The translations under genes were made by a program, and so were the position numbers. From the NCBI RefSeq assembly GCF_014193255.1, contig NZ_JACHZB010000005.1, positions 186,001 through 250,000 of the forward strand: DNA of 64,000 bases, written 5' to 3'. Of this stretch, positions 11,385-22,353 are shown in pieces. Numbering within the stretch: position 1 is the stretch's first letter; the number at the start of each line of letters is the position of its first letter. The notes below the pieces were generated by a model, which saw only the letters and a program-made list of their open reading frames with translations, made no database searches and was not told the origin of the DNA. The DNA comes from Rhizobium sp. BK196 (GTDB taxonomy: Bacteria > Pseudomonadota > Alphaproteobacteria > Rhizobiales > Rhizobiaceae).

Positions 11385-11630
11385 ATGAGCGAGGCGGACA
11401 AGAAGCGCATTCTTGAACGCCTGATGAATATGCGCGGGGAGATATTGGCGAAAATTCGCCCCCGCGAACAAAGATACGAGGCAGAAAAGCCGCCGGAGCA
11501 GCCGTATGTGTTTCTCCGGCAGCGCATGGAAAAAGCGGGAAAGGTCATTCCGGATATCCCGGATTTTCTCGAAGTGCTTTGGCTGGTAACGGCCGCGGTC
11601 TTCCGTGTCATTCGTATCTTTTGGCGGTAG
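11385..11630 (+). CDS. Unknown 81-aa protein encoded between sufB and sufC
   Basis: The ATG lies one base after the sufB stop and codon use looks like its neighbours, so the gene is probably real and translated with sufB. The N-terminal two thirds are very charged (KKRILERLMNMRGEI, then IRPREQRYEAEKPPEQ), suggesting a helix. The last 22 residues (LEVLWLVTAAVFRVIRIFWR) form a hydrophobic-aromatic stretch that could sit on or in the membrane. I recognise no family. The position suggests a role in, or regulation of, Suf; that is inference only. Confidence 0.7.
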   Translation: MSEADKKRILERLMNMRGEILAKIRPREQRYEAEKPPEQPYVFLRQRMEKAGKVIPDIPDFLEVLWLVTAAVFRVIRIFWR

Positions 11631-11709
11631 CGCCGAGCACACATGTTGATGTCCTTAGAAATTACGCGAGGCTCCGATGAGCTACGCAGACAGAACGCAG
11701 GAACCAAAG

Positions 11710-12465
11710 ATGCTTGAAATCAAAAACCTTCATGCCCGCATCGCCGAAGACGGCACCGAGATCATCCGTGGCCTGGACCTCACCGTGAAGGCCGGCGAAG
11801 TTGCCGCCATCATGGGCCCGAACGGCTCCGGCAAGTCGACGCTTTCCTACATCCTTTCCGGCCGCGAAGACTATGAAGTGACCGAGGGCGACATTCTTTA
11901 CAACGGCGAGAGCATCCTCGAGCTCGATGCCGCCGAGCGCGCCGCCAAGGGCATCTTCCTGGCCTTCCAGTATCCGGTCGAAATTCCCGGCGTTGCCACC
12001 ATGCAATTCCTGAAGGTTGCGATGAACGAGCAGCGCAAGGCACGCGGCGAAGACGAGCTGACGACGCCGGATTTCATGCGCCGCGTCAAGGAGGCTGCCG
12101 CCAAGCTGCAGATCAATACCGACATGCTGAAGCGCCCGCTGAACGTCGGCTTCTCCGGTGGTGAGAAGAAGCGCGCCGAGATCCTGCAGATGGCGCTGCT
12201 TGAGCCGAAGCTTTGCGTACTCGACGAAACCGACTCCGGCCTCGACATCGATGCGCTGAAGATCGTTGCCGACGGTGTCAACGCGCTGCGTTCGCCTGAC
12301 CGTGCCGTCGTCGTCATCACCCACTACCAGCGCCTGCTCGATTACATCGTGCCGGATACTGTCCACGTTCTCTACAAGGGCCAGGTGATCAAGTCCGGTG
12401 ACAAGACGCTGGCGCATGAGCTGGAAGCCAACGGCTACGCCGACATCATCGGCGCCGCAGCCTGA
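11710..12465 (+). CDS. sufC: Fe-S cluster assembly ATPase SufC
   Basis: The 251-aa ABC-type ATPase is a soluble partner of SufB and SufD that drives cluster assembly. Walker A GPNGSGKST is at residues 36-44, the ABC signature FSGGEKKR at 148-155 and Walker B LCVLDETDSGLD at 168-179. The start at 11710 (MLEIKNLHAR, with AGGA upstream) gives the usual family length. An in-frame ATG at 11677 with its own GAGG would add 11 residues and cannot be excluded. sufD begins 23 bp after the stop. Confidence 0.95.
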   Translation: MLEIKNLHARIAEDGTEIIRGLDLTVKAGEVAAIMGPNGSGKSTLSYILSGREDYEVTEGDILYNGESILELDAAERAAKGIFLAFQYPVEIPGVATMQFLKVAMNEQRKARGEDELTTPDFMRRVKEAAAKLQINTDMLKRPLNVGFSGGEKKRAEILQMALLEPKLCVLDETDSGLDIDALKIVADGVNALRSPDRAVVVITHYQRLLDYIVPDTVHVLYKGQVIKSGDKTLAHELEANGYADIIGAAA

Positions 12466-12488
12466 CCGTGGCGGAAAGGACGACGTCC

Positions 12489-13763
12489 ATGAACATGCAA
12501 ACGACGAGCCGCCTGACTGCGGCCGAATCGGCGCTGATCGAAGCGTTCAACGAGCAGATCGGCGAACTGCCGGGCAATGGTGCGGTGACCGCGTTGCGCG
12601 ACCGGCTGCTCGACGACCTGAAGAAGCAAGGCCTGCCGACGCGCCGCATCGAGGCCTGGCACTATACCGACCTCAAGAACCTGCTGCGTAACGTTCCGGC
12701 TAAGGCAGGTGACGCCGGCTCTGAAGCGCTGGAACCGCTGGTCGAGGGCTCTCCGGTTCTGTCCGTCATTCAGGGCAGGGCCGCCAACAAGGCTTCGGCT
12801 GGCGATCTTCAGGTTTCTTCCTATTCCGAAAAGCTGATCGACGGTTCTGCCGCTACCGGCCTCGACGCGCTTGGCAATGACGATGCTGTCGGGCGTATCA
12901 ATGGCAGCTTCGTCAAGGACGGCTATGCCGTCGAAGTGCCTGAAGACACCGAGCTTGAAGAGCCACTGGAAGTCCAGTTTGTGCATGCCGGCGGCGACAT
13001 CCATACCCGCCTGCCGGTCGCCTTTGGCGCCAATGTGAAGGGTGTCGTCATCGAGCGTCACCAGTCGGTGACAGACAATGCCGCGCTCGTGTCGCATGTC
13101 AGTGACATCACGGTCGGGCAGGGCACGGAGCTGACCTGGATCATCCTGCAGCAGCAAGGGGCCGAGGATACACACCTTGGCCAGATCCGTGTCGATCTCG
13201 GCGCCAACGCCAAGCTGAAACTCTTCGTCATCAATGCCGGCGGCAAGCTGGTCCGCCAGGAACTGAACATCAAGGTAACGGGCGAGGGCGCCGATCTGAC
13301 GCTGCGCGGCATCAACCTGCTCGGCGGCGAGACGCATACGGACGTGACGATGGTCCTCGGCCACAACGTGCCGCATACCGGCTCGACGGAAGTCATCCGC
13401 AATGTCGTCTTCGACCGCGCCAAGGGTGTCTTCCAGGGCATGATCCGGGTTGCACCCGATGCCCAGAAGACCGATGCGAAGATGGCCTGCAACACGCTGC
13501 TGATGTCCGATGATGCCGAATTCTCGGTCAAGCCCGAGCTCGAAATCTTCGCCGACGACGTGCAGTGCGGCCATGGTGCGACGGTTGCCGATATCGATGA
13601 CAACCATCTCTACTACCTGATGGCTCGCGGCATTCCGGAGAACAAGGCGCGCGCCATGCTCGTCAACGCCTTCGTTGCCGAGATCGTCGAGGAACTGGAA
13701 GACGAAGCCCTGGTCGAGGCGCTGGAAGGCGTCATTTCGACCTGGCTGGAAAAGCACGCCTGA
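12489..13763 (+). CDS. sufD: Fe-S cluster assembly protein SufD
   Basis: The 424-aa protein is the SufB paralogue that completes the SufBC2D complex and is needed for iron acquisition. The N-terminal helical part contains GLPTRRIEAWHYTDLKNLL, a SufD hallmark. The C-terminal half forms the right-handed beta-helix and ends with CGHGATVADIDDNHLYYLMARGI, homologous to the SufB C-terminus. ATG at 12489 is preceded by AAAGGA; the GTG at 12468 is too close to the sufC stop and lacks a site. sufS follows 12 bp later. Confidence 0.95.
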   Translation: MNMQTTSRLTAAESALIEAFNEQIGELPGNGAVTALRDRLLDDLKKQGLPTRRIEAWHYTDLKNLLRNVPAKAGDAGSEALEPLVEGSPVLSVIQGRAANKASAGDLQVSSYSEKLIDGSAATGLDALGNDDAVGRINGSFVKDGYAVEVPEDTELEEPLEVQFVHAGGDIHTRLPVAFGANVKGVVIERHQSVTDNAALVSHVSDITVGQGTELTWIILQQQGAEDTHLGQIRVDLGANAKLKLFVINAGGKLVRQELNIKVTGEGADLTLRGINLLGGETHTDVTMVLGHNVPHTGSTEVIRNVVFDRAKGVFQGMIRVAPDAQKTDAKMACNTLLMSDDAEFSVKPELEIFADDVQCGHGATVADIDDNHLYYLMARGIPENKARAMLVNAFVAEIVEELEDEALVEALEGVISTWLEKHA

Positions 13764-13775
13764 TCGGACAGCGCC

Positions 13776-15017
13776 ATGGACAAGATCGTACCGGCAACCG
13801 CTTATGATGTAGAAGCCATCCGCAGGGATTTTCCGATCCTTGCGGAGAAGGTGCATGGCAAGCCGCTGGTCTATCTGGACAACGGCGCTTCCGCCCAGAA
13901 GCCCCAAGCCGTGATCGATGCGATCTCGCATGCCTACAGCCACGAATATGCCAATGTGCATCGCGGCCTTCACTACCTCTCCAATGCGGCAACCGAGGCC
14001 TATGAAACGTCGCGCGAAAAGGTGCGCCGCTTCCTGAATGCGCCTTCGGTAAACGATATCGTCTTCACCAAGAACTCGACCGAGGCAATCAATACCGTCG
14101 CCTACGGTTGGGGCATGCCCAAGATCGGCGAGGGTGACGAGATCGTGCTGACGATCATGGAGCACCACTCCAATATCGTGCCCTGGCATTTCATTCGGGA
14201 GAGGCAAGGCGCCAAGCTCGTCTGGGTCCCTGTCGACGATGAGGGCGCCTTCCATATCGAGGATTTCGAGAAGAGCCTGACCGACAGAACCAAGCTCGTC
14301 GCGATCACCCATATGTCGAATGCGCTCGGCACCATCGTCCCGATCAAGGAAGTCTGCCGTATCGCCCATGAGCGCGGCATTCCGGTGCTGATCGACGGTT
14401 CGCAGGGTGCCGTGCATCTGCCCGTCGACGTGCAGGATATCGATTGCGACTGGTATGTCATGACCGGCCATAAGCTCTATGGTCCCTCCGGCATCGGCGT
14501 GCTCTACGGCAAAAAGGACCGGCTGAAGGAGATGCGGCCGTTCCAGGGCGGCGGCGAGATGATCTTCGAAGTGAGCGAGGATGTCGTCACCTATAATGAC
14601 CCGCCGCACCGTTTCGAAGCCGGCACGCCGCCGATCGTGCAGGCGATCGGGCTTGGTTATGCGCTCGACTATATGGACAAGATCGGCCGCGAGAATATCG
14701 CAGCCCATGAGGCGGACCTGACAGCGTATGCCGAAGAGCGGCTCAAGGCGATCAACTCGCTCCACATATTCGGCAATGCGCCGGGCAAGGGCGCGATCTT
14801 TTCCTTCGAGCTCGCGGGCATTCACGCCCATGACGTCTCAATGGTGATCGACCGCCGGGGCGTTGCCGTCCGCGCCGGCACGCATTGCGCCATGCCGCTC
14901 TTGAAACGCTTCGGCGTGACCTCCACATGCCGGGCATCCTTCGGCATGTATAATACCCGCGCCGAAGTGGATGCGCTGGCCGATGCGCTCGACCATGCGC
15001 GCAAGTTCTTTGCTTGA
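13776..15017 (+). CDS. sufS: Cysteine desulfurase SufS (group II)
   Basis: The 413-aa PLP-dependent desulfurase donates persulfide sulfur to the Suf scaffold. The N-terminus LDNGASAQKP is typical, PLP Lys233 is in MTGHKLYGPSG, and the catalytic Cys371 is in RAGTHCAMPLL, the group II loop. Rhizobia lack an obvious SufE gene beside this operon, and none is seen here, so the sulfur acceptor is open. It is embedded between sufD (12 bp) and the DUF59 gene (10 bp). Confidence 0.96.
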   Translation: MDKIVPATAYDVEAIRRDFPILAEKVHGKPLVYLDNGASAQKPQAVIDAISHAYSHEYANVHRGLHYLSNAATEAYETSREKVRRFLNAPSVNDIVFTKNSTEAINTVAYGWGMPKIGEGDEIVLTIMEHHSNIVPWHFIRERQGAKLVWVPVDDEGAFHIEDFEKSLTDRTKLVAITHMSNALGTIVPIKEVCRIAHERGIPVLIDGSQGAVHLPVDVQDIDCDWYVMTGHKLYGPSGIGVLYGKKDRLKEMRPFQGGGEMIFEVSEDVVTYNDPPHRFEAGTPPIVQAIGLGYALDYMDKIGRENIAAHEADLTAYAEERLKAINSLHIFGNAPGKGAIFSFELAGIHAHDVSMVIDRRGVAVRAGTHCAMPLLKRFGVTSTCRASFGMYNTRAEVDALADALDHARKFFA

Positions 15018-15027
15018 GGAAGAAGCC

Positions 15028-15402
15028 ATGAGCCTGGATGAACAGAAGATAGACGTGCGAGAGGGCATCGTGCATTCCAGTATTCCTGAAGAGGAACTGG
15101 CGCGTCTCAGCGATGACGTGATCGGCGCTCTCAAGACCGTCTACGACCCGGAAATTCCGGCTGACATCTTCGAGCTCGGCCTCGTCTACAAGATCGATAT
15201 CGAAGACGACCGTATGGTCAAGATCGTCATGACGCTAACCGCACCCGGTTGCCCGGTCGCCGGGGAGATGCCGGGCTGGGTGGAAAATGCCGTCGGTGCC
15301 GTCGAAGGCGTTTCGGGCGTCGAAGTCGAAATGACCTTCGATCCGCCGTGGACGCCGGACCGTATGTCGGAGGAGGCGCAGGTCGCCGTTGGCTGGTATT
15401 GA
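15028..15402 (+). CDS. SUF-associated DUF59/MIP18-family protein (SufT-like)
   Basis: The 124-aa protein contains one DUF59 domain with YDPEIPADIFELGLVY (about residues 39-54) and the conserved TAPGCP (71-76, Cys75). DUF59 proteins in suf operons help Fe-S maturation of client proteins. The start at 15028 follows GAGGAAGAAGCC; the frame opens earlier inside sufS, which is an artefact. The gap to sufA is 90 bp, long enough for an internal promoter, though none is clear. Confidence 0.9.
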   Translation: MSLDEQKIDVREGIVHSSIPEEELARLSDDVIGALKTVYDPEIPADIFELGLVYKIDIEDDRMVKIVMTLTAPGCPVAGEMPGWVENAVGAVEGVSGVEVEMTFDPPWTPDRMSEEAQVAVGWY

Positions 15403-15492
15403 CCGATCGGTATTGATCCGTTTACCCGCGGTGACTACATTGACTCACCAAGCACCGGATCTTGACCCCGGTTGTCGAAGGAGATTGAGCCC

Positions 15493-15888
15493 ATGGGCTT
15501 TGCAGTAATGAGCATGACGGAAGCCGCCGCAGAACGCGTGAAAGCGATCGTCGGCAATGGCGGGCCGAATGCCAAGGGCATTCGCGTCGGCATCAAGAAG
15601 GGTGGCTGCGCCGGGATGGAATATACCATCGACATGGTGACGGAACCCAATGCTAAGGACGACCTGATCGAGCGCGACGGCGCCAAGGTCTGGATCGAGC
15701 CTTCGGCTGTTCTGTATCTGCTCGGCACCGAACTCGGCTTCGAGACGACGACGTTGCGCTCCGGTTTCATCTTCACCAATCCGAACCAGACATCGGCCTG
15801 CGGCTGTGGTGAGTCCGTAGAGCTGAAGCCCGCCGATCTCGCAGCGCTTGCCGCACGCGGCGATGCCGTGGTTCCGGCTCAGCATTAA
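15493..15888 (+). CDS. sufA: A-type Fe-S carrier protein SufA/ErpA-like
   Basis: The 131-aa A-type carrier moves Fe-S clusters from the scaffold to apo-proteins. The three cluster-ligand cysteines are Cys39 (GGCAG) and Cys103/Cys105 (ACGCGES). The start at 15493 follows a strong GAAGGAG; a TTG at 15472 in frame is less likely. It is the last gene of the suf operon and is followed by a good terminator. The 25-residue tail after CGCGES is longer than in E. coli SufA. Confidence 0.93.
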   Translation: MGFAVMSMTEAAAERVKAIVGNGGPNAKGIRVGIKKGGCAGMEYTIDMVTEPNAKDDLIERDGAKVWIEPSAVLYLLGTELGFETTTLRSGFIFTNPNQTSACGCGESVELKPADLAALAARGDAVVPAQH

Positions 15889-15913
15889 CAGTTTTCCATT
15901 GAACTTGCCTGAT

Positions 15914-15944
15914 GGCCGCCATAATTGGCGGCCTTTTGATTTTT
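15914..15944 (+). terminator. Rho-independent terminator of the suf operon
   Basis: Stem GGCCGCC/GGCGGCC with a 6-nt loop, followed by TTTTGATTTTT. It lies 25 bp after the sufA stop. Confidence 0.88.
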
Positions 15945-15993
15945 ATGAGCCTGTCCGAGACCGACAAGCGACCAAGAAGAAACGAAGCGGACA

Positions 15994-16614
15994 ATGCTCC
16001 TCCTGTTCCTCAAGGGCGCCCTCCTGGGTGTCATCATCACTGCGCCGCTCGGGCCGATCGGAACGCTCTGCATTAACCGCAGCCTCGAGAAGGGGTTCTG
16101 GTATGGCTTTTCCGGCGGGCTGGGGACTGCGCTCGGGGATGCGAGCTATGCACTGGTCGCTGTCGCCGGGATTGCCGCTTTCTCCGAAACCATGTCGATG
16201 GCCACCATCCCGCTGGCGCTTGGGGGTGGGCTGATGCTGCTCTGGCTCGGCTGGCGCGGGCTCAAAAACAAGGGAAAGATCAAGGCGGCAAAGATCGATG
16301 CGGCCGACTTCCTGCATACGACCATATCGACCTTCCTGTTGACCATTTCCAATCCGGCGACGATCCTCTCCTTCGGCGCACTGTTTGCCGGCCTCGGCCT
16401 GACGGAGGAGACGCGCCGGTTCAGTTCGGCAATAATCGTCTCGGGTGTCTTCATGGGATCCCTGCTCTGGTGGTTCTGCCTGAGCGGTGCCGTCAGCCTT
16501 GCAAGAGACCGGCTCTCGACCGATTTCACGGCCAAGGTCGGCCGGGCGACGAGCTATATGCTGATCGCCTTCGGCGCCGTGGCGCTCGGCTCAGTGGCTT
16601 ATTCAATCGTATAA
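15994..16614 (+). CDS. LysE/RhtB family amino-acid exporter
   Basis: The 206-aa inner-membrane protein has about six hydrophobic segments and the LysE-family N-terminal signature PLGPIGTLCINRSLEKGFWYG. A charged loop (GLKNKGKIKAAK) lies between the third and fourth segments. Family members export amino acids such as lysine, homoserine or threonine; the substrate here is unknown. There is only a weak ribosome site. It is downstream of the suf terminator and convergent with the flagellar-rod-like gene. Confidence 0.88.
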   Translation: MLLLFLKGALLGVIITAPLGPIGTLCINRSLEKGFWYGFSGGLGTALGDASYALVAVAGIAAFSETMSMATIPLALGGGLMLLWLGWRGLKNKGKIKAAKIDAADFLHTTISTFLLTISNPATILSFGALFAGLGLTEETRRFSSAIIVSGVFMGSLLWWFCLSGAVSLARDRLSTDFTAKVGRATSYMLIAFGAVALGSVAYSIV

Positions 16615-16628
16615 AGCAGAAGAGCGCT

Positions 16629-16934
16629 TTAATCGCGCCTGATGCTCATCAGCACGTCCCAGAGATCGGCGCCAGTTTCGAAGACCGCCGCATTGGCCTT
16701 ATAGCTCTGTTCGGTCTCGACGAGGTCGGTCAATTCGGTCGCGAAATCCACATCCTGGTCCGTCTCGGTGACGCTTGCCTGCACGCCTGAAGCTTCCACG
16801 GACTGGAAGCTGGTGTTGAGCCGGCCGTAGCCCGGTGTGCTCGCATTGGCGACGTTGTTGGCGATCGCGCCGGCGCGCTTCGTCTGCGCCAGCATTCCCG
16901 AGAGAGCCGTATTCGTGACTGCAGAAATGCTCAT
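16629..16934 (-). CDS. Orphan miniature flagellar basal-body rod-like protein
   Basis: The 101-aa product has the N-terminal rod/hook signature (ALSGMLAQTKRAGAIANNVANASTPGYGR) and a C-terminal helix resembling the FlgB/FlgC/FlgG C-domain (ETEQSYKANAAVFETGADLWDVLM). The middle is very short: FlgC is usually near 135-140 aa. No other flagellar gene is in the window. It could be a divergent rod or accessory subunit read outside the main flagellar cluster, or a decayed paralogue. Both termini are intact and in frame, which argues for function. Confidence 0.7.
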   Translation of the reverse strand: MSISAVTNTALSGMLAQTKRAGAIANNVANASTPGYGRLNTSFQSVEASGVQASVTETDQDVDFATELTDLVETEQSYKANAAVFETGADLWDVLMSIRRD

Positions 16935-17129
16935 CGACCGTTTCCCTGTTTCCGGACATCAGCGTTGTACCGGCAAGGGTTTAGGGAAAGCTGAATGGCT
17001 TCGGTTAGCGAAAGGCGAGGGGATCTGCGACGTTTGTGCCGAAATGGCACGCGAGCCTCGGCGGCCGGCTCTCATACCCGTAATCACGAATGCATAGCCG
17101 CGCATCAGCTCCTTGCCAACAGCCGCCGT

Positions 17130-17402
17130 TCACGCCTTGATGTCGAGGCCAGCTTCGACTGCGGCGGCAATGAAAGCCTTTCGCGCATCCTCGCCGGTGC
17201 GCTTGCCCTTGATGACATCGGCGCAGATCAGCAGCGCCTGATCAAGTGCGGCACCATCTTCCGTCGGCCAGTCCTCGATCATCGCCCAGGAGGCCGCCTG
17301 GGTATTGGCGATGGTCTCATATTGGCCGGGCTCTTCGAGGGCAACGAGCACAGGCTTCGACCAGGGCGCCTGCATTCTTGCTTCGCTTTGATCCTGAGAC
17401 AT
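17130..17402 (-). CDS. DUF982 domain-containing protein
   Basis: The 90-aa protein fits DUF982, a family found mostly in Rhizobiales: WSKPVLVALEEPGQYETI, a central AxxWPTEDG block and the C-terminal ARKAFIAAAVEAGLDI. The function of the family is unknown. The start at 17402 is preceded by GAAGGAAG; nine further upstream codons are in frame but unsupported. It sits downstream of gcvP, separated by a hairpin, and on the same strand. Confidence 0.85.
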   Translation of the reverse strand: MSQDQSEARMQAPWSKPVLVALEEPGQYETIANTQAASWAMIEDWPTEDGAALDQALLICADVIKGKRTGEDARKAFIAAAVEAGLDIKA

Positions 17403-17439
17403 GGTGTGATCTTCCTTCGTGCATTCCATCAGAATTAGG

Positions 17440-17468
17440 AAAGCCCCTCCCGTGAAGGAAGGGGCTTT
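17440..17468 (-). terminator. Hairpin after gcvP, probable gcv operon terminator
   Basis: AAAGCCCCT pairs with AGGGGCTTT over an 11-nt loop. The T-run on the minus strand is short (CTTTCC), so termination strength is uncertain, but the place 46 bp after gcvP fits. Confidence 0.6.
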
Positions 17469-17513
17469 GATTGTCCAGCCCTTTGCTTTCGCATCGGGCG
17501 TCCAGCTTGACCT

Positions 17514-20377
<2,864 letters not shown>

Positions 20378-20378
<1 letters not shown>

Positions 20379-20740
20379 TACGCAGTCAGCTCCTTGTAGG
20401 CCGCTTCATCGAGCAGGCCATCGGCGTCGGAGAGGTTCTTGAGCTTGAGCTTGAAGAACCAGCCAGCACCCTGCGGATCGGAATTGACGAGCGACGGATC
20501 GGCAACAATAGCCGGATTGACTTCGACGATCTCGCCGTCGAGCGGGCAATAGACATCCGAAGCTGCCTTGACGGATTCGACGGTTGCGGCGTTGCCATCC
20601 TTGGAGAAGGTGGCGCCGACCTCAGGCAATTCCACGAAAACGAGATCGCCGAGCTGCTCGACAGCATAAGTGGTGATGCCAACGGTCGCGACATCGCCTT
20701 CGAGCTTCAGCCATTCATGTTCCTGGGTAAATTTCAGCAT
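20378..20740 (-). CDS. gcvH: Glycine cleavage system H protein
   Basis: The 120-aa lipoyl carrier protein shuttles the aminomethyl group between P, T and L proteins. The lipoylated Lys58 is in [29 protein letters not shown] near the N-terminus is a family mark. The start at 20740 has GAGAGGA upstream. It overlaps gcvP by one base and lies 24 bp after gcvT. Lipoylation would depend on lipB, which is also in this window (about 35 kb). Confidence 0.96.
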
Positions 20741-20764
20741 GGAAAAATCCTCTCGCAATGGGGG

Positions 20765-21901
20765 TCAGCGTTTGTAGGTCGGCGTGATGAAGGGAAGGGC
20801 AGAAACAGTCACCGGCAGGTACTTGCCGCGCACTTCGGCATAGACCTGCGTACCTACTCCCGCGTGGGAAACCGGCACGTAGCCCATGGCGACGGGGCCT
20901 TCGACGGACGGACCGAAACCACCAGAGGTGACTTCGCCGATCTCGGTCTTGCCCTCGGCATCGGCATAAAGCTTGGCATGGCCGCGCACCGGCGCCTTGC
21001 CTTCGGGCTTCAGGCCGACGCGCTTGCGGGAAACGCCGTTATCCAATTCGCCGAGGATGCGCTCGGCACCCGGGAAACCGCCGGCGCGGGCGCCGCCGGT
21101 GCGGCGAGCCTTCTGCATGCCCCATTCGATGGCGGCTTCGACCGGCGACGTGGTCGTGTCGATATCGTTGCCATAGAGGCAGAGGCCGGCTTCGAGGCGC
21201 AGCGAATCACGCGCGCCAAGGCCGATCGGCTCGACATCCGGATGCTCGAGCAACCGGTTGGTGACATCGACGGCCTTGTCGGCGGGAATGGAGATTTCGA
21301 AACCGTCTTCGCCTGAATAGCCGGAACGCGAGACGAGACAGGAGACGTCGTGCAGACGGCAGTGGCGCACGTCCATGAACTTCATGGCGGCGACATCAGC
21401 CCAGAGTTCTGCGAGCGCTTCGACGGCGCGCGGGCCCTGGAGCGCGATCAGAGCACGGTCGAGGACGGTGATCTCGCAGGTGTCGGAGAGATGCTTCTGC
21501 AGGTGCGCGATATCGGCTTCCTTGCAGGCGGCGTTGACGACGACGAAGAGGTGGTCGTCGAGATGGGTAATCATCAGGTCGTCGAGGATGCCGCCGTTTT
21601 CATCCGTGAAGAAACCATAGCGCTGGCGGCCTTCGGCGAGACCGAGGATATCGACCGGCACGAGACTTTCGAGCGCGAGCGCTGCATCCTCATACTTGCC
21701 GGACTTCGCCTTGATGATGACCTGGCCCATGTGGGAGACATCGAAGAGGCCGGCGGCGGTGCGGGTCTGCAGGTGCTCCTTCATGACGCCCGAGGGATAC
21801 TGCACCGGCATGTCATAGCCTGCGAAGGGCACCATACGAGCGCCGAGCGACAGGTGCAGCGCGTGAAGCGGGGTTTTCTTGAGGGCAGCAGTATCGTCCA
21901 A
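20765..21901 (-). CDS. gcvT: Aminomethyltransferase, glycine cleavage T protein
   Basis: The 378-aa folate enzyme moves the methylene group from lipoyl-GcvH to tetrahydrofolate and releases ammonia. Family blocks: FAGYDMPVQYPSGVMKEHL, LFDVSHMGQV, SRSGYSGEDGFEI and TSGGFGPSVEGPVAMGYV. The likely start codon is TTG at 21899-21901, preceded by a strong GGAGG (21908-21912); no upstream ATG fits. The rare start together with the strong site sits directly behind the riboswitch expression platform, where translation could be gated. Confidence 0.95.
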   Translation of the reverse strand: MDDTAALKKTPLHALHLSLGARMVPFAGYDMPVQYPSGVMKEHLQTRTAAGLFDVSHMGQVIIKAKSGKYEDAALALESLVPVDILGLAEGRQRYGFFTDENGGILDDLMITHLDDHLFVVVNAACKEADIAHLQKHLSDTCEITVLDRALIALQGPRAVEALAELWADVAAMKFMDVRHCRLHDVSCLVSRSGYSGEDGFEISIPADKAVDVTNRLLEHPDVEPIGLGARDSLRLEAGLCLYGNDIDTTTSPVEAAIEWGMQKARRTGGARAGGFPGAERILGELDNGVSRKRVGLKPEGKAPVRGHAKLYADAEGKTEIGEVTSGGFGPSVEGPVAMGYVPVSHAGVGTQVYAEVRGKYLPVTVSALPFITPTYKR

Positions 21902-21919
21902 ACGACGCCTCCGGGGTTT

Positions 21920-21939
21920 GCGCCTGGTATTCCAGGCGC
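21920..21939 (-). other. Hairpin in the gcvT leader between riboswitch and ribosome site
   Basis: GCGCCTGG pairs with CCAGGCGC over a 4-nt loop. It lies just upstream of the gcvT GGAGG and probably belongs to the expression platform. No T-run follows, so control of translation is likelier than termination. Confidence 0.5.
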
Positions 21940-21980
21940 GGGCTCAAAACTGAAGGCGCGGCTGCGCCTTGTCTCCTTGA

Positions 21981-22142
21981 GCCCCCTCTGTCCCTGTGCC
22001 TGAGATTGTTATCCCTTCGGCGGACGTTTCGAGAACGCCTCTCTCCAGAGTTCCGTCTGCCCCTTGTGGTCCTTTCGCCTGAGAGTTTCCGGGGCGGTTG
22101 CTCCTTCGGCACCGGCATCAGCGTACCGGCTTCTCCCAACAA
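21981..22142 (-). promoter_or_regulatory. Tandem glycine riboswitch controlling gcvTHP
   Basis: On the minus strand two successive glycine-aptamer cores can be read. The first has GGGAGAAG, GCCGAAGGAGCAA, AACTCTCAGGC and AAAGGACC. The second has CTCTGGAGAG, CGCCGAAGGG, CAATCTCAGGC and ACAGGGACAG. This is the standard two-aptamer gcvT element. It ends about 80 nt before the gcvT start and should raise gcv expression when glycine is plentiful. Confidence 0.92.
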
Positions 22143-22353
22143 GGTTGCGGCAATTATCCGGGGGTGGCAGGGCTTGGCAAGCAAAATGTCGCGACCGCAC
22201 AAATTTTTGTCGCGGCGTTAACGAGCCGGTTACGGTCCGCGGCAAATGGACTTTTGCATTCGCAGGCGAAATTGGCTATCGGCAGCCGAGGGCTTTCCTG
22301 GCCAGATTGAAACATTCTGATCAGGAAAAGCTCTGAGAGCGAGGAGATATCCG
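22143..22353. other. Divergent promoter region of gcvT leader and PCuAC gene
   Basis: These 211 bp hold the promoters for both divergent units. A TTAA-N7-GTTAC sequence at about 22218-22233 is a degraded CtrA-like match only. GAGGAG directly before 22354 is the ribosome site of the copper chaperone. I see no further structured element. Confidence 0.4.

Noticed and set aside
12435..14831. Minus-strand open frame of 798 codons opposite sufD and sufS
   Set aside because: The plus-strand genes are unmistakable by family motifs; the antisense frame stays open only because of GC-rich codon bias and has no recognisable domain.
22218..22233. CtrA-like TTAA-N7-GTTAC upstream of the PCuAC gene
   Set aside because: The second half-site is mismatched, so it is too weak to call.
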